Shown: positions 17,313 to 26,049, counted from the first letter of the stretch. The stretch is DNA of 64,000 nt from Flavobacteriaceae bacterium UBA3339 (GCA_002360925.1 DERN01000010.1:218969-282968), one strand, 5' to 3'. The notes: generated by a model from the letters alone, not told the origin. Numbers and translations are program-made.

Positions 17313-17384
17313 TATTTGTAAATGTAAATGGGTTTTATATAACTCTTTAAAACTCATATTATTTAACACTATTATCTCAAAAAA

Positions 17385-18824
17385 ATGCTTGACTATACAC
17401 AAGAAACCGCAATATCTGTTTGGAATCGTTGTCTCCAGTTCATCAAGGACAACATTGGCGATCAGGCGTTCAAAACCTGGTTTGAACCAATTGAGGCTAT
17501 TGAGTTAACAGAAAATGCTTTGTATATTCAAGTTCCTAGTAAATTCTTCTACGAATGGTTAGAAGAACATTATGTAAAGGTATTAAAATCCGCTTTAACG
17601 AAGGAACTTGGTTCTGATGCAAAGTTATTGTATAAAATTAAAATGGAGAACACTTCGGGAAACAAACAACCGTTTACCGAGCAATTGCCAAGTACACAGA
17701 GAGAACCTGTTAAAACACAAGAATTAGATGTTCCTGTTCAACAAAAAAATCCTGAATTAAAGAATCCTTTTGTGATTCCGGGAATACGAAATGTAAAGAT
17801 TGAATCCCAATTAAATTCAAATTATAGTTTCGATAACTTTTTAGAAGGTGAATCGAACCGTTTGGCTCGCAGCGCAGGAATGGCTGTTGCAAATAAACCA
17901 GGCGGAACTGCTTTTAATCCGCTTTTAATTTATGGCGGAGTTGGATTAGGAAAAACGCATTTAGCACATGCAATTGGTGTAGAAATTAAAGAAAAACATC
18001 CTGAAAAAACCGTTTTATACATTTCTGCTGAAGTTTTTACACAGCAATATGTTGATTCGGTTCGTAAGCAAACCCGAAACGATTTCATTTATTTTTATCA
18101 ATTGATTGATGTATTGATTGTAGATGATATTCAGTTTTTATCTGGAAAATCGGGAACTCAAGACGTATTTTTCCACATTTTCAATTATTTGCATCAAAAC
18201 GGAAAGCAGGTTATTTTAACTTCAGATAAAGCTCCGGTTGATATTCAGGATATTGAACAACGTTTGCTTTCTCGATTTAAATGGGGATTATCTGCAGAAA
18301 TCATGCATCCGGATTTTGAAACTCGAGTTAACATTCTTAAAAATATTTTGTATCGAGATGGAGTTGAAATGCCGAACGATGTTATAGAATATGTTGCTAA
18401 AAATGTTAAAACAAATATTCGTGAGTTAGAAGGTGCTATTATTTCGTTGATTGCACAATCGTCTTTCAACAAAAAAGAAGTTACGATTGATTTAGCGAAA
18501 CAAGTTATCGAGAAATTCGTTAAGAACGTTCGCAAGGAAATCTCGATTGATTATATTCAGAAAATCGTTTCAGATTATTTCGATTTAGATATCGAAACGT
18601 TATGTTCAAAATCGCGTAAACGTAATATTGTTCAAGCGCGTCAGTTAGCAATGTTTTTTGCCAAAAAATACACTAAATCGTCTTTAGCGAATATTGGTTC
18701 TCAAATCGGTGATCGAGATCACGCAACTGTTTTGCACGCTTGTAAAACGGTAGATAATTTGTTAGAAACCGACAAAGAATTCAAATCGTATTACGAAGAA
18801 ATCAATAAAAAACTTTCGATGTAA
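17385..18824 (+). CDS. dnaA: chromosomal replication initiator DnaA
   Basis: 479 residues. Domain I (1-85) is followed by a variable linker rich in Gln and Pro. The AAA+ domain III carries Walker A GGVGLGKTHLAHAIG, Walker B LIVDDIQFLSGK and the ILTSDKAP sensor region. Domain IV has the DNA-binding helix-turn-helix and signature IGDRDHATVLHACKTV. It opens melted DNA at oriC. It overlaps the phosphatase gene by one base (TAATG). Gene order thioesterase / dnaA / LMW phosphatase / methyltransferase is one I recall from other Flavobacteriaceae. Confidence 0.98.
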   Translation: MLDYTQETAISVWNRCLQFIKDNIGDQAFKTWFEPIEAIELTENALYIQVPSKFFYEWLEEHYVKVLKSALTKELGSDAKLLYKIKMENTSGNKQPFTEQLPSTQREPVKTQELDVPVQQKNPELKNPFVIPGIRNVKIESQLNSNYSFDNFLEGESNRLARSAGMAVANKPGGTAFNPLLIYGGVGLGKTHLAHAIGVEIKEKHPEKTVLYISAEVFTQQYVDSVRKQTRNDFIYFYQLIDVLIVDDIQFLSGKSGTQDVFFHIFNYLHQNGKQVILTSDKAPVDIQDIEQRLLSRFKWGLSAEIMHPDFETRVNILKNILYRDGVEMPNDVIEYVAKNVKTNIRELEGAIISLIAQSSFNKKEVTIDLAKQVIEKFVKNVRKEISIDYIQKIVSDYFDLDIETLCSKSRKRNIVQARQLAMFFAKKYTKSSLANIGSQIGDRDHATVLHACKTVDNLLETDKEFKSYYEEINKKLSM

Positions 18825-19282
18825 TGACACGAGTTTTAATGGTTTGTTTGGGGAATATTTGTAGATCGCCTTTGGCAGAAGGAATTCTAAAATCAAAAGT
18901 TGATCGAAACGCTGTTTTTGTAGATTCTGCCGGAACAGGTGCTTGGCATTCAGGTGAGTTGCCCGATAAACGTTCGATTGCTGTTGCTAAGAAATATGGA
19001 ATTGATTTAACCGATCAACGTGCGCGTTTATTCTTGGTTGAAGATTTTGATAAGTTCGATCATATTTATGTAATGGATCAAAGTAATTACAAAAACGTTT
19101 GTAGATTAGCTCCGAATGATGAAGCAATAAACAAAGTTCAGTTAATTTTAAACGAAAGTTATCCTGATGAAAACCTAGAAGTTCCCGATCCGTATTATGG
19201 AGGCGATCAAGGTTTCGAAAATGTTTATAAAATGCTCGATGAAGCATGTTTAAAAATAAAAAATAAATTAGAAAACGCTTAA
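18824..19282 (+). CDS. low molecular weight protein-tyrosine phosphatase
   Basis: 152 residues with the P-loop CLGNICRS (nucleophile Cys8, Arg14) at the N-terminus and the general acid in DPYYGG near residue 125, both intact. Substrates in this lineage are unknown; in other bacteria such enzymes counter BY-kinases of polysaccharide export, but none is in the window. It is co-transcribed with dnaA through the stop-start overlap and ends at its own terminator. Confidence 0.94.
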   Translation: MTRVLMVCLGNICRSPLAEGILKSKVDRNAVFVDSAGTGAWHSGELPDKRSIAVAKKYGIDLTDQRARLFLVEDFDKFDHIYVMDQSNYKNVCRLAPNDEAINKVQLILNESYPDENLEVPDPYYGGDQGFENVYKMLDEACLKIKNKLENA

Positions 19283-19296
19283 TCAAGCGTTTTTTT
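19272..19296 (+). terminator. terminator after the phosphatase gene
   Basis: Stem AAAACGCTT / AAGCGTTTT with loop AATC and a T run. It overlaps the stop codon and ends 12 bases before the next ATG. Confidence 0.85.
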
Positions 19297-19307
19297 GTAT
19301 TCTAGTT

Positions 19308-20021
19308 ATGACAACATTTGGTACTTTATATTTAATTCCGGTTATGTTAGGCGAGACTGCTGCAAACGAAGTTTTGCCGGCAAGTGTTTTACGTGCTGTT
19401 TCGTTAATTGATGATTATGTGGTCGAAAACAGTAAAGTTGCGCGCAAATTCATTAAAGCAATTGATCCGGAAAAGAAACAGTCGATTTTGAATCTTTTCG
19501 AATTGAATAAACATACAGACGAAAAAGAGATTTTATCGTTTATGCAACCTTTACTCGAAGGTAAAAACATGGGATTAATGAGTGATGCTGGTTGCCCAGG
19601 AGTTGCTGATCCCGGAGCTGTAATTGTTTCCTTAGCACATCAAAAAGGAATAAAAGTAGTTCCTTTAGTCGGGCCTTCTTCTATTTTACTTTCGTTAATG
19701 GGAAGTGGAATGAACGGACAATCTTTTACGTTTAACGGTTATTTACCAATAGATAAGAGTGAAAAAAAATCTATGTTACGTAACTTAGAAAAATGGTCTT
19801 TTGAACGTAATCAATCGCAATTGTTTATTGAAACTCCGTATCGTAACAATCAGTTAATGGAAGAAATGACTCAGATTTTACATCCAAATACTTTATTATG
19901 TGTTGCGTGCGATTTGACACTTCCTACCGAAATTATGTTGACAAAACCAATTAGTTTTTGGAAAAAACATAAAATCGATTTACATAAAAGACCTTGTATA
20001 TTTATTGTGCATAAAAATTAG
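19308..20021 (+). CDS. SAM-dependent methyltransferase, tetrapyrrole methylase/RsmI-like
   Basis: 237 residues of the tetrapyrrole-methylase fold. The SAM-binding signature is MSDAGCPGVADPGAVIV (compare SDAGTPxISDPG in RsmI), followed by VPLVGPSSILLSLMGSG and later FIETPYRNNQLMEEM. RsmI methylates C1402 ribose of 16S rRNA. This protein is shorter, lacks the RsmI C-terminal region, and begins atypically (GTLYLIPVMLGE). I take it as a paralogue of unknown substrate. Confidence 0.85.
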   Translation: MTTFGTLYLIPVMLGETAANEVLPASVLRAVSLIDDYVVENSKVARKFIKAIDPEKKQSILNLFELNKHTDEKEILSFMQPLLEGKNMGLMSDAGCPGVADPGAVIVSLAHQKGIKVVPLVGPSSILLSLMGSGMNGQSFTFNGYLPIDKSEKKSMLRNLEKWSFERNQSQLFIETPYRNNQLMEEMTQILHPNTLLCVACDLTLPTEIMLTKPISFWKKHKIDLHKRPCIFIVHKN

Positions 20022-20053
20022 ATTCTACTTTAACAAAGTTGGATCTAATTTTT
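20013..20053. terminator. bidirectional terminator between convergent genes
   Basis: Outer arms AAAAATTAGAT and ATCTAATTTTT plus an inner pairing ACTTT / AAAGT form a long hairpin with A and T tracts on both sides, serving the methyltransferase gene (plus) and the DUF6787 gene (minus). Confidence 0.8.
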
Positions 20054-20356
20054 AATCCCATACAAAAATCCTAATTTCATTCTAATCAGCATTTTTTTAA
20101 CGAAATTCCAAAAGAAAGTATGCTGACCGAAGATGGTTCCGATAATGATTAAAAGAACTTTATAAACGGGTAAAATTAAAATGAGAGAAAGTGGCCAATA
20201 AATTAACCAATGCAAAGACTCTTTTGTAATTCCTAACAATGCCAAAATTGGACGCGTAATATAAGCTGAAGTACTTCCTGTAATTGCAAATACAATAAAA
20301 ATGATTGCGAGTTGAAAATTGGAGGTTAATCCCCACTTTTCTTTTAACTTTTTCAT
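20045..20356 (-). CDS. DUF6787-family small membrane protein
   Basis: 103 residues with two or three hydrophobic segments (about 14-42, 50-77). The opening KKLKEKWGLTSNFQLAIIF and the SAYITRP segment match what I recall as the DUF6787 family, common in Flavobacteriia and of unknown function. It is followed by a bidirectional terminator at its 3' end and precedes no other minus-strand gene. Confidence 0.75.
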   Translation of the reverse strand: MKKLKEKWGLTSNFQLAIIFIVFAITGSTSAYITRPILALLGITKESLHWLIYWPLSLILILPVYKVLLIIIGTIFGQHTFFWNFVKKMLIRMKLGFLYGIKN

Positions 20357-20392
20357 TATTTTTAATATTTCTAAATAACAAAAGTAGTCATT

Positions 20393-20812
20393 TTAATCTA
20401 ATCGCACGCGATTAACTTCCTGAAAATATAACAAATAATTATATAACATATAATTAACTTCGTAACCGTAATCAATTGTTGGTTGATAATCAATTGTATA
20501 ATCAAAACCTCTTTTTCCAGCTCTGCTATTTGCATTAAAACTTAAAATCCATTGCCTGTTTTTAGTTTCTAAATACGCTTTACTGTAAAATCCTCGCGGT
20601 TTAGCTTTTCTTGCAAACCAACTTTCGAAGTAATTATCAAAAATAATCACTTCGTATTCTACTTCCGGATTGGAAATCTGAATGGAACCATCTTTAAAAA
20701 CCGATTTCCCTTTTTGATCAATTTCCGAAGTATATTTTAAATCTTTATTTTGAGAAGAAGCACATCCGCAAAACAAAAAAGCACTAAAAACCATTAATAT
20801 AATTCCTTTCAT
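20393..20812 (-). CDS. DUF6146-family lipoprotein
   Basis: 139 residues beginning with a lipoprotein signal, lipobox LFCGC (Cys 17). The remainder, with KPRGFYSKAYLETKNRQWIL and NYMLYNYLLYFQEVN, agrees with DUF6146, a Bacteroidota family of unknown role. It is 36 bases upstream of the DUF6787 gene in the same direction and divergent from prfB. Confidence 0.75.
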   Translation of the reverse strand: MKGIILMVFSAFLFCGCASSQNKDLKYTSEIDQKGKSVFKDGSIQISNPEVEYEVIIFDNYFESWFARKAKPRGFYSKAYLETKNRQWILSFNANSRAGKRGFDYTIDYQPTIDYGYEVNYMLYNYLLYFQEVNRVRLD

Positions 20813-20850
20813 CTCGGTAAGTTTTTTATAAAGATATGGATTAACTTGTT

Positions 20851-20858
20851 TATTTTTG
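20851..20858 (+). promoter_or_regulatory. -7 box of the prfB promoter
   Basis: TATTTTTG, full TAnnTTTG match, 16 bases before the prfB start codon. No TTG at -33 spacing. Confidence 0.5.
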
Positions 20859-20874
20859 TAGAAAATGTTTTAAA

Positions 20875-21970
20875 ATGGTAACACAAGATCAGATCAAGAA
20901 TCTTATGGAACGCCTTGGCGCGTTAAGGAGGTATCTTTGACATCGATAAGAAATTAATCGAAATTCAAAACGAAGAAGAGAAAACTTATGCTCCCGATTT
21001 TTGGAATAATGCTAAAGAGGCAGAAAATATTGTTCGCAATATTCGTTCTAAGAAAAAATGGGTAGAAGGATATCAAAATGCAGTTTCGAATCAGGAAGAA
21101 CTTCAAATTACGCTTGAGTTTTATAACGAAGGAGATGTTTCTGGTGAAGAAGTTGAAGAGCAATTTCAAAAAACGATTCAACTCATAGAAGATTTAGAAT
21201 TCAGAAATATGCTTTCGGACGAAGGTGATAGTATGAGCGCTGTTTTACAAATAACTGCTGGAGCCGGCGGAACTGAAAGCTGTGATTGGGCTTCTATGTT
21301 AATGCGAATGTATTTGATGTGGGGCGAAAAAAGCGGTTACAAAATTAAAGAACTAAACTTTCAGGAAGGCGATGTTGCAGGTGTAAAAACGGTTACATTA
21401 GAATTTGAAGGTGAGTTTGCTTTTGGATATTTAAAAGGCGAAAATGGTGTTCATCGTTTAGTTCGTATTTCTCCTTTTGATAGTAATGCAAAACGACATA
21501 CATCTTTTGCTTCGGTTTATGTTTATCCGTTGGCGGACGATACGATTGAAATCGAAATAAATCCTTCTGATATTTCGTGGGAAACGATGCGTTCTTCGGG
21601 AGCCGGAGGTCAGAATGTAAATAAAGTAGAAACAGCGGTTCGTTTACGTCACCATCCTACCGGAATTATTATTGAAAATTCCGAAACAAGATCTCAATTA
21701 GATAATAAAACGAAAGCAATGCAACTTTTAAAATCTCAGTTATATGAGATCGAGTTGAAAAAACGTCAAGCGAAACGTGACGAAATCGAAGCTAATAAGA
21801 TGAAAATTGAATGGGGATCGCAGATTCGAAATTATGTGATGCATCCTTATAAATTAGTAAAAGATGTTAGAACTCAGTTTGAAACAAGCGATGTCGATGG
21901 TGTTATGGATGGAGAAATTGATCCATTCCTAAAAGCTTATCTCATGATGATGGGACAAAAAGAAGAATAA
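20875..21970 (+). CDS. prfB: peptide chain release factor 2, programmed +1 frameshift
   Basis: RF2 recognises UGA and UAA stops. Translation begins at ATG 20875 and reads 21 codons to an in-frame TGA (20938-20940). The site is AGGAGG (20926-20931), TAT, CTT, TGA, C, the classic RF2 frameshift signal. Slipping +1 at CTT TGA continues from GAC (20939) to the stop at 21970, giving about 364 aa, the family length. The catalytic GGQ is in SSGAGGQNVNKVE and the UGA-reading tripeptide region is near residue 200. A plain ORF call sees only the part from 21209 on. Low RF2 causes more slippage, so the gene self-regulates. Confidence 0.97.
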
Positions 21971-21996
21971 AAAAACGACCAATTGGTCGTTTTTTT
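21970..21996. terminator. bidirectional terminator between prfB and the DEAD-box-like gene
   Basis: Palindrome with arms AAAAAACGACCAA / TTGGTCGTTTTTT, T tracts in both directions, right after the prfB stop and reaching the 3' end of the convergent gene. Confidence 0.88.
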
Positions 21997-22633
21997 ATTC
22001 TTCCTCCTCCTCTTCAAAATCTTCGTTGTCTGAAAACCAATAGCTATCTAACATGGTTTTATCGACGAAAATTTCTAAGCGTTCTGTTTCTTGATCCGAA
22101 ATATACATACGTTGGGTTTTTCCGATACTTTCTGATAATCGATATAAACGTGGTTCTATACGTTTGCGTAATAATTCGTCAATATCGTTGATGATGTACA
22201 TTTTTAATTGGTTTACATCAAAACCAGCAACGCTGAACATCATATTTAAACGTTCGGGCGTTCCGATTAAAATATCGATTCCTAACGAAATTAAGTTTTT
22301 ATCTTCGTCTAAATCGGTTTTATCATGACACATGAAAACACGCAAATCGGTATATTTTGCGTAAGCTTCCAGTTTTTCTTGCATACGCAAAGCTTCTTCT
22401 TTATCTTGAACAACAATTAAAGCACGAGGCGATTGCATAAAAGCTTTTTCTAAACGTTGAATAACCGAAATAGCAATAATATCTTCGCGTTCTGTTTCGT
22501 TTTCTACAATAAAAACGATATCATTTCCCGATTTTATTGTTCCAAAGGCTTCTGCTAAAACTTCCGAAGCTTCTGTCAATCCGTTTTCGGTTAAGGCTTT
22601 TTGTAAATTGGGATTTATTTTCTTTAATTTCAT
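21995..22633 (-). CDS. degenerate DEAD-box-like protein, single RecA domain
   Basis: 212 residues covering only the first RecA-like lobe of a DEAD-box helicase. The fold is visible from GTPERL (motif Ib), RALIVVQDKEEA (Ia) and a DExD-like IINDIDELL. Walker A (GxxxxGKT) is replaced by IVENETERED, motif II is DIDE, and SAT has become ISD. There is no second lobe and the C-terminus is acidic (EDFEEEEEE). It cannot be an ordinary ATP-driven helicase. I start at ATG 22633, one base after the upstream stop; an earlier ATG at 22648 overlaps that gene. It ends the operon with the sigma-54 activator and ABC exporter. Confidence 0.82.
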   Translation of the reverse strand: MKLKKINPNLQKALTENGLTEASEVLAEAFGTIKSGNDIVFIVENETEREDIIAISVIQRLEKAFMQSPRALIVVQDKEEALRMQEKLEAYAKYTDLRVFMCHDKTDLDEDKNLISLGIDILIGTPERLNMMFSVAGFDVNQLKMYIINDIDELLRKRIEPRLYRLSESIGKTQRMYISDQETERLEIFVDKTMLDSYWFSDNEDFEEEEEE

Positions 22634-22634
22634 T

Positions 22635-23798
22635 TTATTTCGAAGCAAATAATTCTACATCAGATTTTGAAATTTCTTTTCCACCAAGAATAATCAAACG
22701 TTCTACTACATTTCGTAATTCTCGAATATTTCCTGTCCAATCATATTGTTTTAACAAATCCAATGCGTCTTTAGAAAACGCTTTAGGAGCACTTCCCGAT
22801 TCTTCGGCAATTTTATTTGTAAAATGATTGATTAACATTGGAATATCATCACGACGATCATTTAAAGACGGAACTTTAATCAAAATAACCGCTAAACGAT
22901 GATATAGATCTTCTCGAAAACGACCTTCTTCAATCTCTTTTCGTAAATCTTTATTAGTTGCAGCAATCACTCGAACATCAACTTTTATATCTTTGTCGGC
23001 TCCTACTCTACTGATTACATTTTCTTGTAAAGCACGTAACACTTTTGCTTGCGCAGCCAAACTCATATCGCCAATTTCATCCAAGAAAATAGTTCCTTTA
23101 TCGGCTGCTTCAAATTTTCCAGCGCGATCTTTAACCGCAGAAGTAAACGCTCCTTTTACATGCCCGAATAATTCACTTTCGATTAATTCAGAAGGAATCG
23201 CAGCACAATTCACTTCGATTAAAGGAAATTGCGAACGATTACTTTTTTCGTGTAAATTATGTGCAACCAATTCTTTTCCGGTTCCATTTGGACCTGTAAT
23301 TAAAACGCGTGCATCGGTTTGAGCAACCTTTTCGATCATGTCTTTTATTTGCAGAATAGGTTCGCTTTCCCCAATCATTTGATAGGTTTTGCTCACTTTT
23401 TTCTTCAAGCGTTTATTTTCTACAACCAACGATTTATTATCTAACGCATTACGAACAGTTGTTAACAATCGGTTTAAATCAGGTGGTTTCGAAATATAAT
23501 CGAACGCTCCTAAGCGCATGGTATTTACGGCAGTTTCTAAATCGCCATGACCAGAAATCATGATAAAAGGGATTTCTGGTTTTATCTTTTTAGCTTCTTG
23601 TAACACTTCTTCGCCATCTAATTTTGGCATTTTGATGTCGCAAATAACCAAATCAAAATCTTGTTCTTTTATTCTTTCTAAACCTTCTTCTCCGTCGGCT
23701 GCTTCAACAATTGAATACTGATCGTTTTCTTCTGCCAATATTTTTGCCAAAACTCTGCGAATAGAAGCTTCGTCTTCAATAATTAAAATCTTAGCCAT
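22635..23798 (-). CDS. sigma-54 activator, REC-AAA+ without DNA-binding domain
   Basis: NtrC-family response regulator. The receiver domain (1-120) has the acidic pocket EDE, phospho-acceptor Asp54 in VICDIKMPKLDG and a conserved Lys in YISKPP. The AAA+ domain has Walker A GPNGTGKELVAHNLHE, the sigma-54 contact loop GAFTSA and Walker B IFLDEIGDM. At 387 aa it stops after the AAA+ C-subdomain (RELRNVVERL, ending SDVELFASK); the Fis-type helix-turn-helix of the family is missing. No histidine kinase is adjacent. It sits 2 bases after the ABC permease and 1 base before the DEAD-box-like gene. Confidence 0.95.
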   Translation of the reverse strand: MAKILIIEDEASIRRVLAKILAEENDQYSIVEAADGEEGLERIKEQDFDLVICDIKMPKLDGEEVLQEAKKIKPEIPFIMISGHGDLETAVNTMRLGAFDYISKPPDLNRLLTTVRNALDNKSLVVENKRLKKKVSKTYQMIGESEPILQIKDMIEKVAQTDARVLITGPNGTGKELVAHNLHEKSNRSQFPLIEVNCAAIPSELIESELFGHVKGAFTSAVKDRAGKFEAADKGTIFLDEIGDMSLAAQAKVLRALQENVISRVGADKDIKVDVRVIAATNKDLRKEIEEGRFREDLYHRLAVILIKVPSLNDRRDDIPMLINHFTNKIAEESGSAPKAFSKDALDLLKQYDWTGNIRELRNVVERLIILGGKEISKSDVELFASK

Positions 23799-23800
23799 AT

Positions 23801-25090
23801 TTAATATTTAAGCCATTTTAAAAGTTCTTTCCAAGTGGGTTTCTTTCCGTACATTAAAATTCCTACGCGATAAATTTTCGATGCTACCCAAACAATTCCT
23901 ATAAAGGTAGCAAATAAAAGTGCAATCGAAATTGCTATTTGATAAAAAGGTACACCGAAAGGTATGCGCATTAACATTACGATAGGCGATGTAAACGGAA
24001 TCATAGAAAAAATAGTTGCAACGGTTCCGTGTGGTTCATTTATAACCGTAAAAAAACCGATATAAACGCCTAACATTAACGGCATAATTACAGGAAACAT
24101 GAATTGTTGCGTGTCGGTTTCGTTATCGACTGCCGCGCCAATTGCCGCGTAAAGCGAACTATATAAAAAGTAGCCGCCAATAAAATAAATGATAAAATAC
24201 AGTGCTAAACTTAATAACGGAAGCTTTAAAAATTCGGTAATATATAGTTTAACATCTTCGACCTTTGAAGCTTCAAGAGCTAATTCTGTTGAAGGAGAAG
24301 ACGTATTTAATCCGAAAACGGTATTTGCAACAACTAATAAAATGATTCCGACAACTGCCCAAATTAGAAATTGAAGGATTCCGGCAAAAGTTGTTCCGAT
24401 GATTTTTCCCATCATTAATTGAATAGGACGAACCGAAGAAATAATGATTTCGATTATACGATTTGTTTTTTCTTCGATAACGCTTCGCATCACCATATTT
24501 CCGTAAATAATAATGAACATCATTAATAAATATCCGCAACCAATCCCGATAATCACTTTCATTTCATTTAAACCTTTAACGGTTTCTTCGCCTGAAGCTT
24601 TGGTTAAATGCATGGTTACATCGATTCTTGATTGATCTAAAACCAACGTATCTACTCCTCTATTATTCATGTTTTGACGTGTTAATTTTTCGGAAAGAAT
24701 GGATTCTACTTTCGCGATAAAACCTAAACTTGGACTATCGTCCGAAACATATTCTATAGATTTCTCGTAATCTTTTAATTCGTTTTTATTCGGAATAAAT
24801 AAAATTCCTTCGTAATTAGCTTGCGAAACGCTGTCTTTTAAAACTTTAGTTTCGATTTTAGAAACATCGTGATATTTATAACTTTCGTCACTTTTAAATT
24901 CTTTGACAAACAAACCGCTTTCGTCGTGAATTCCAATGTGTTTAATATCGGTTTTCAACGAACTTAAATAACCAATTAAAACAGCGACTGCAACAAAAAT
25001 AAGCGGACTTACGAAAGTCATTATAATGAATGATTTATTTCGAACTTTTGAAATAAATTCTCTTTTGATGATTAACGATAAAATACTCAT
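23801..25090 (-). CDS. ABC-2 type transporter permease (NatB-like)
   Basis: 429 residues with one N-terminal transmembrane helix (about 22-45), a large periplasmic domain (about 50-180) and five or six C-terminal helices (about 185-405). This is the layout of NatB/ABC-2 exporter permeases, and the segments MVMRSVIEEKTNRIIEIIIS and MMGKIIGTT are characteristic. The substrate is unknown (Na+, antibiotics and lipids are known for the group). Its start overlaps the stop of the ATPase gene by one base, so they form one transporter. Confidence 0.92.
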   Translation of the reverse strand: MSILSLIIKREFISKVRNKSFIIMTFVSPLIFVAVAVLIGYLSSLKTDIKHIGIHDESGLFVKEFKSDESYKYHDVSKIETKVLKDSVSQANYEGILFIPNKNELKDYEKSIEYVSDDSPSLGFIAKVESILSEKLTRQNMNNRGVDTLVLDQSRIDVTMHLTKASGEETVKGLNEMKVIIGIGCGYLLMMFIIIYGNMVMRSVIEEKTNRIIEIIISSVRPIQLMMGKIIGTTFAGILQFLIWAVVGIILLVVANTVFGLNTSSPSTELALEASKVEDVKLYITEFLKLPLLSLALYFIIYFIGGYFLYSSLYAAIGAAVDNETDTQQFMFPVIMPLMLGVYIGFFTVINEPHGTVATIFSMIPFTSPIVMLMRIPFGVPFYQIAISIALLFATFIGIVWVASKIYRVGILMYGKKPTWKELLKWLKY

Positions 25091-26016
25091 TAGTTATTGG
25101 TTACGGTTTGAATAAAAATGTCGTTGATACTCGGAATTTGCTCAACAAAATGTGTTACTTGTCCAAAAGGAATTACATCATGCAACAATTCGTTTGCATC
25201 GTGATTTCCTAAAGAAACCAAAAGCTGAACTTCGTTATTTAACGATTTAAAAGAAGCTTTTCCTAATTCGTATTTTCCTTGCAAAGTTTGCTTTAATTGT
25301 TCTTGATTTTGTGTAATAACTCCAATTTCAAACGTGTTAGATCGAAATTGTTTCTTAATATCGATTAAACTACCGTCTAACAATTTATTCGATTTATGAA
25401 TCAAAGCAATTTCGTCGCACATTTCTTCTACACTTTCCATTCTATGTGTCGAAAAAATAATCGTACTTCCTTTTTTCTTTAATTCAATAATTTCGTCTTT
25501 TATGATATTTGCGTTTACTGGATCGAATCCAGAAAAAGGTTCATCGAAAATCAACAATTTTGGCTGATGTAAAACCGTTACGATAAATTGCACTTTTTGA
25601 GCCATTCCTTTAGAAAGCTCATGAATTTTTTTATCCCACCAATCGGTTATCTCAAATTTTTCGAACCAATAGTGCAATTGTTTTTTTGCTTCGATTTTCG
25701 AAATTCCTTTTAATTGTGCCAAATACAAAGCTTGCTCGCCTACTTTCATCGTTTTATACAATCCGCGTTCCTCGGGCATATAACCGATATATTTTACGTG
25801 ATGTGCTTGCAGTTTTTCGCCATCTAACAAAATTTCGCCACTATCGGGAAACGTAATTTGATTGATGATACGGATTAGCGAAGTTTTTCCTGCTCCGTTT
25901 GGGCCCAATAAGCCGTAAATGCTTCCTTGAGGAATAGATAAGGAAACGTTGTTTAGTGCCGTTTTAGTGCCATATTTTTTTACAACGTTTTTTACTTCAA
26001 GTATAGATTTGTTCAT
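25090..26016 (-). CDS. ABC transporter ATP-binding protein (NatA-like)
   Basis: 308 residues. Walker A GPNGAGKTSLIRII, Q-loop YMPEERGLYKTMKVGEQ, signature LSKGMAQKVQFI, Walker B LLIFDEPFSGFDP and H-loop STHR are all intact. The signature reads LSKGM rather than LSGGQ, as in the NatA group. About 85 C-terminal residues form an accessory domain. First gene of a tight four-gene operon with its permease, a sigma-54 activator and a DEAD-box-like protein. Upstream, a terminator separates it from dnaJ. Confidence 0.95.
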   Translation of the reverse strand: MNKSILEVKNVVKKYGTKTALNNVSLSIPQGSIYGLLGPNGAGKTSLIRIINQITFPDSGEILLDGEKLQAHHVKYIGYMPEERGLYKTMKVGEQALYLAQLKGISKIEAKKQLHYWFEKFEITDWWDKKIHELSKGMAQKVQFIVTVLHQPKLLIFDEPFSGFDPVNANIIKDEIIELKKKGSTIIFSTHRMESVEEMCDEIALIHKSNKLLDGSLIDIKKQFRSNTFEIGVITQNQEQLKQTLQGKYELGKASFKSLNNEVQLLVSLGNHDANELLHDVIPFGQVTHFVEQIPSINDIFIQTVTNN

Positions 26017-26049
26017 TTATTTGCTTAGTATATTTTTACAAAGTACCTA

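Noticed and set aside
17239..17384. Complete oriC
   Set aside because: Only one good DnaA box and no clear AT-rich 13-mer array; not enough to call an origin.
21209..21970. Separate 253-residue release-factor gene starting at ATG 21209
   Set aside because: It is the 3' part of prfB. The frame is open back to the frameshift site at 20935-20941, which joins it to the 21 codons from ATG 20875.
22635..22648. Start of the DEAD-box-like gene at ATG 22648
   Set aside because: It would overlap the upstream coding region; ATG 22633 follows the stop by one base and gives a normal N-terminus.
22993..23322. 109-codon plus-strand open frame inside the sigma-54 activator
   Set aside because: Antisense to the Walker A/GAFTSA region, which is under protein constraint; no supporting signals.
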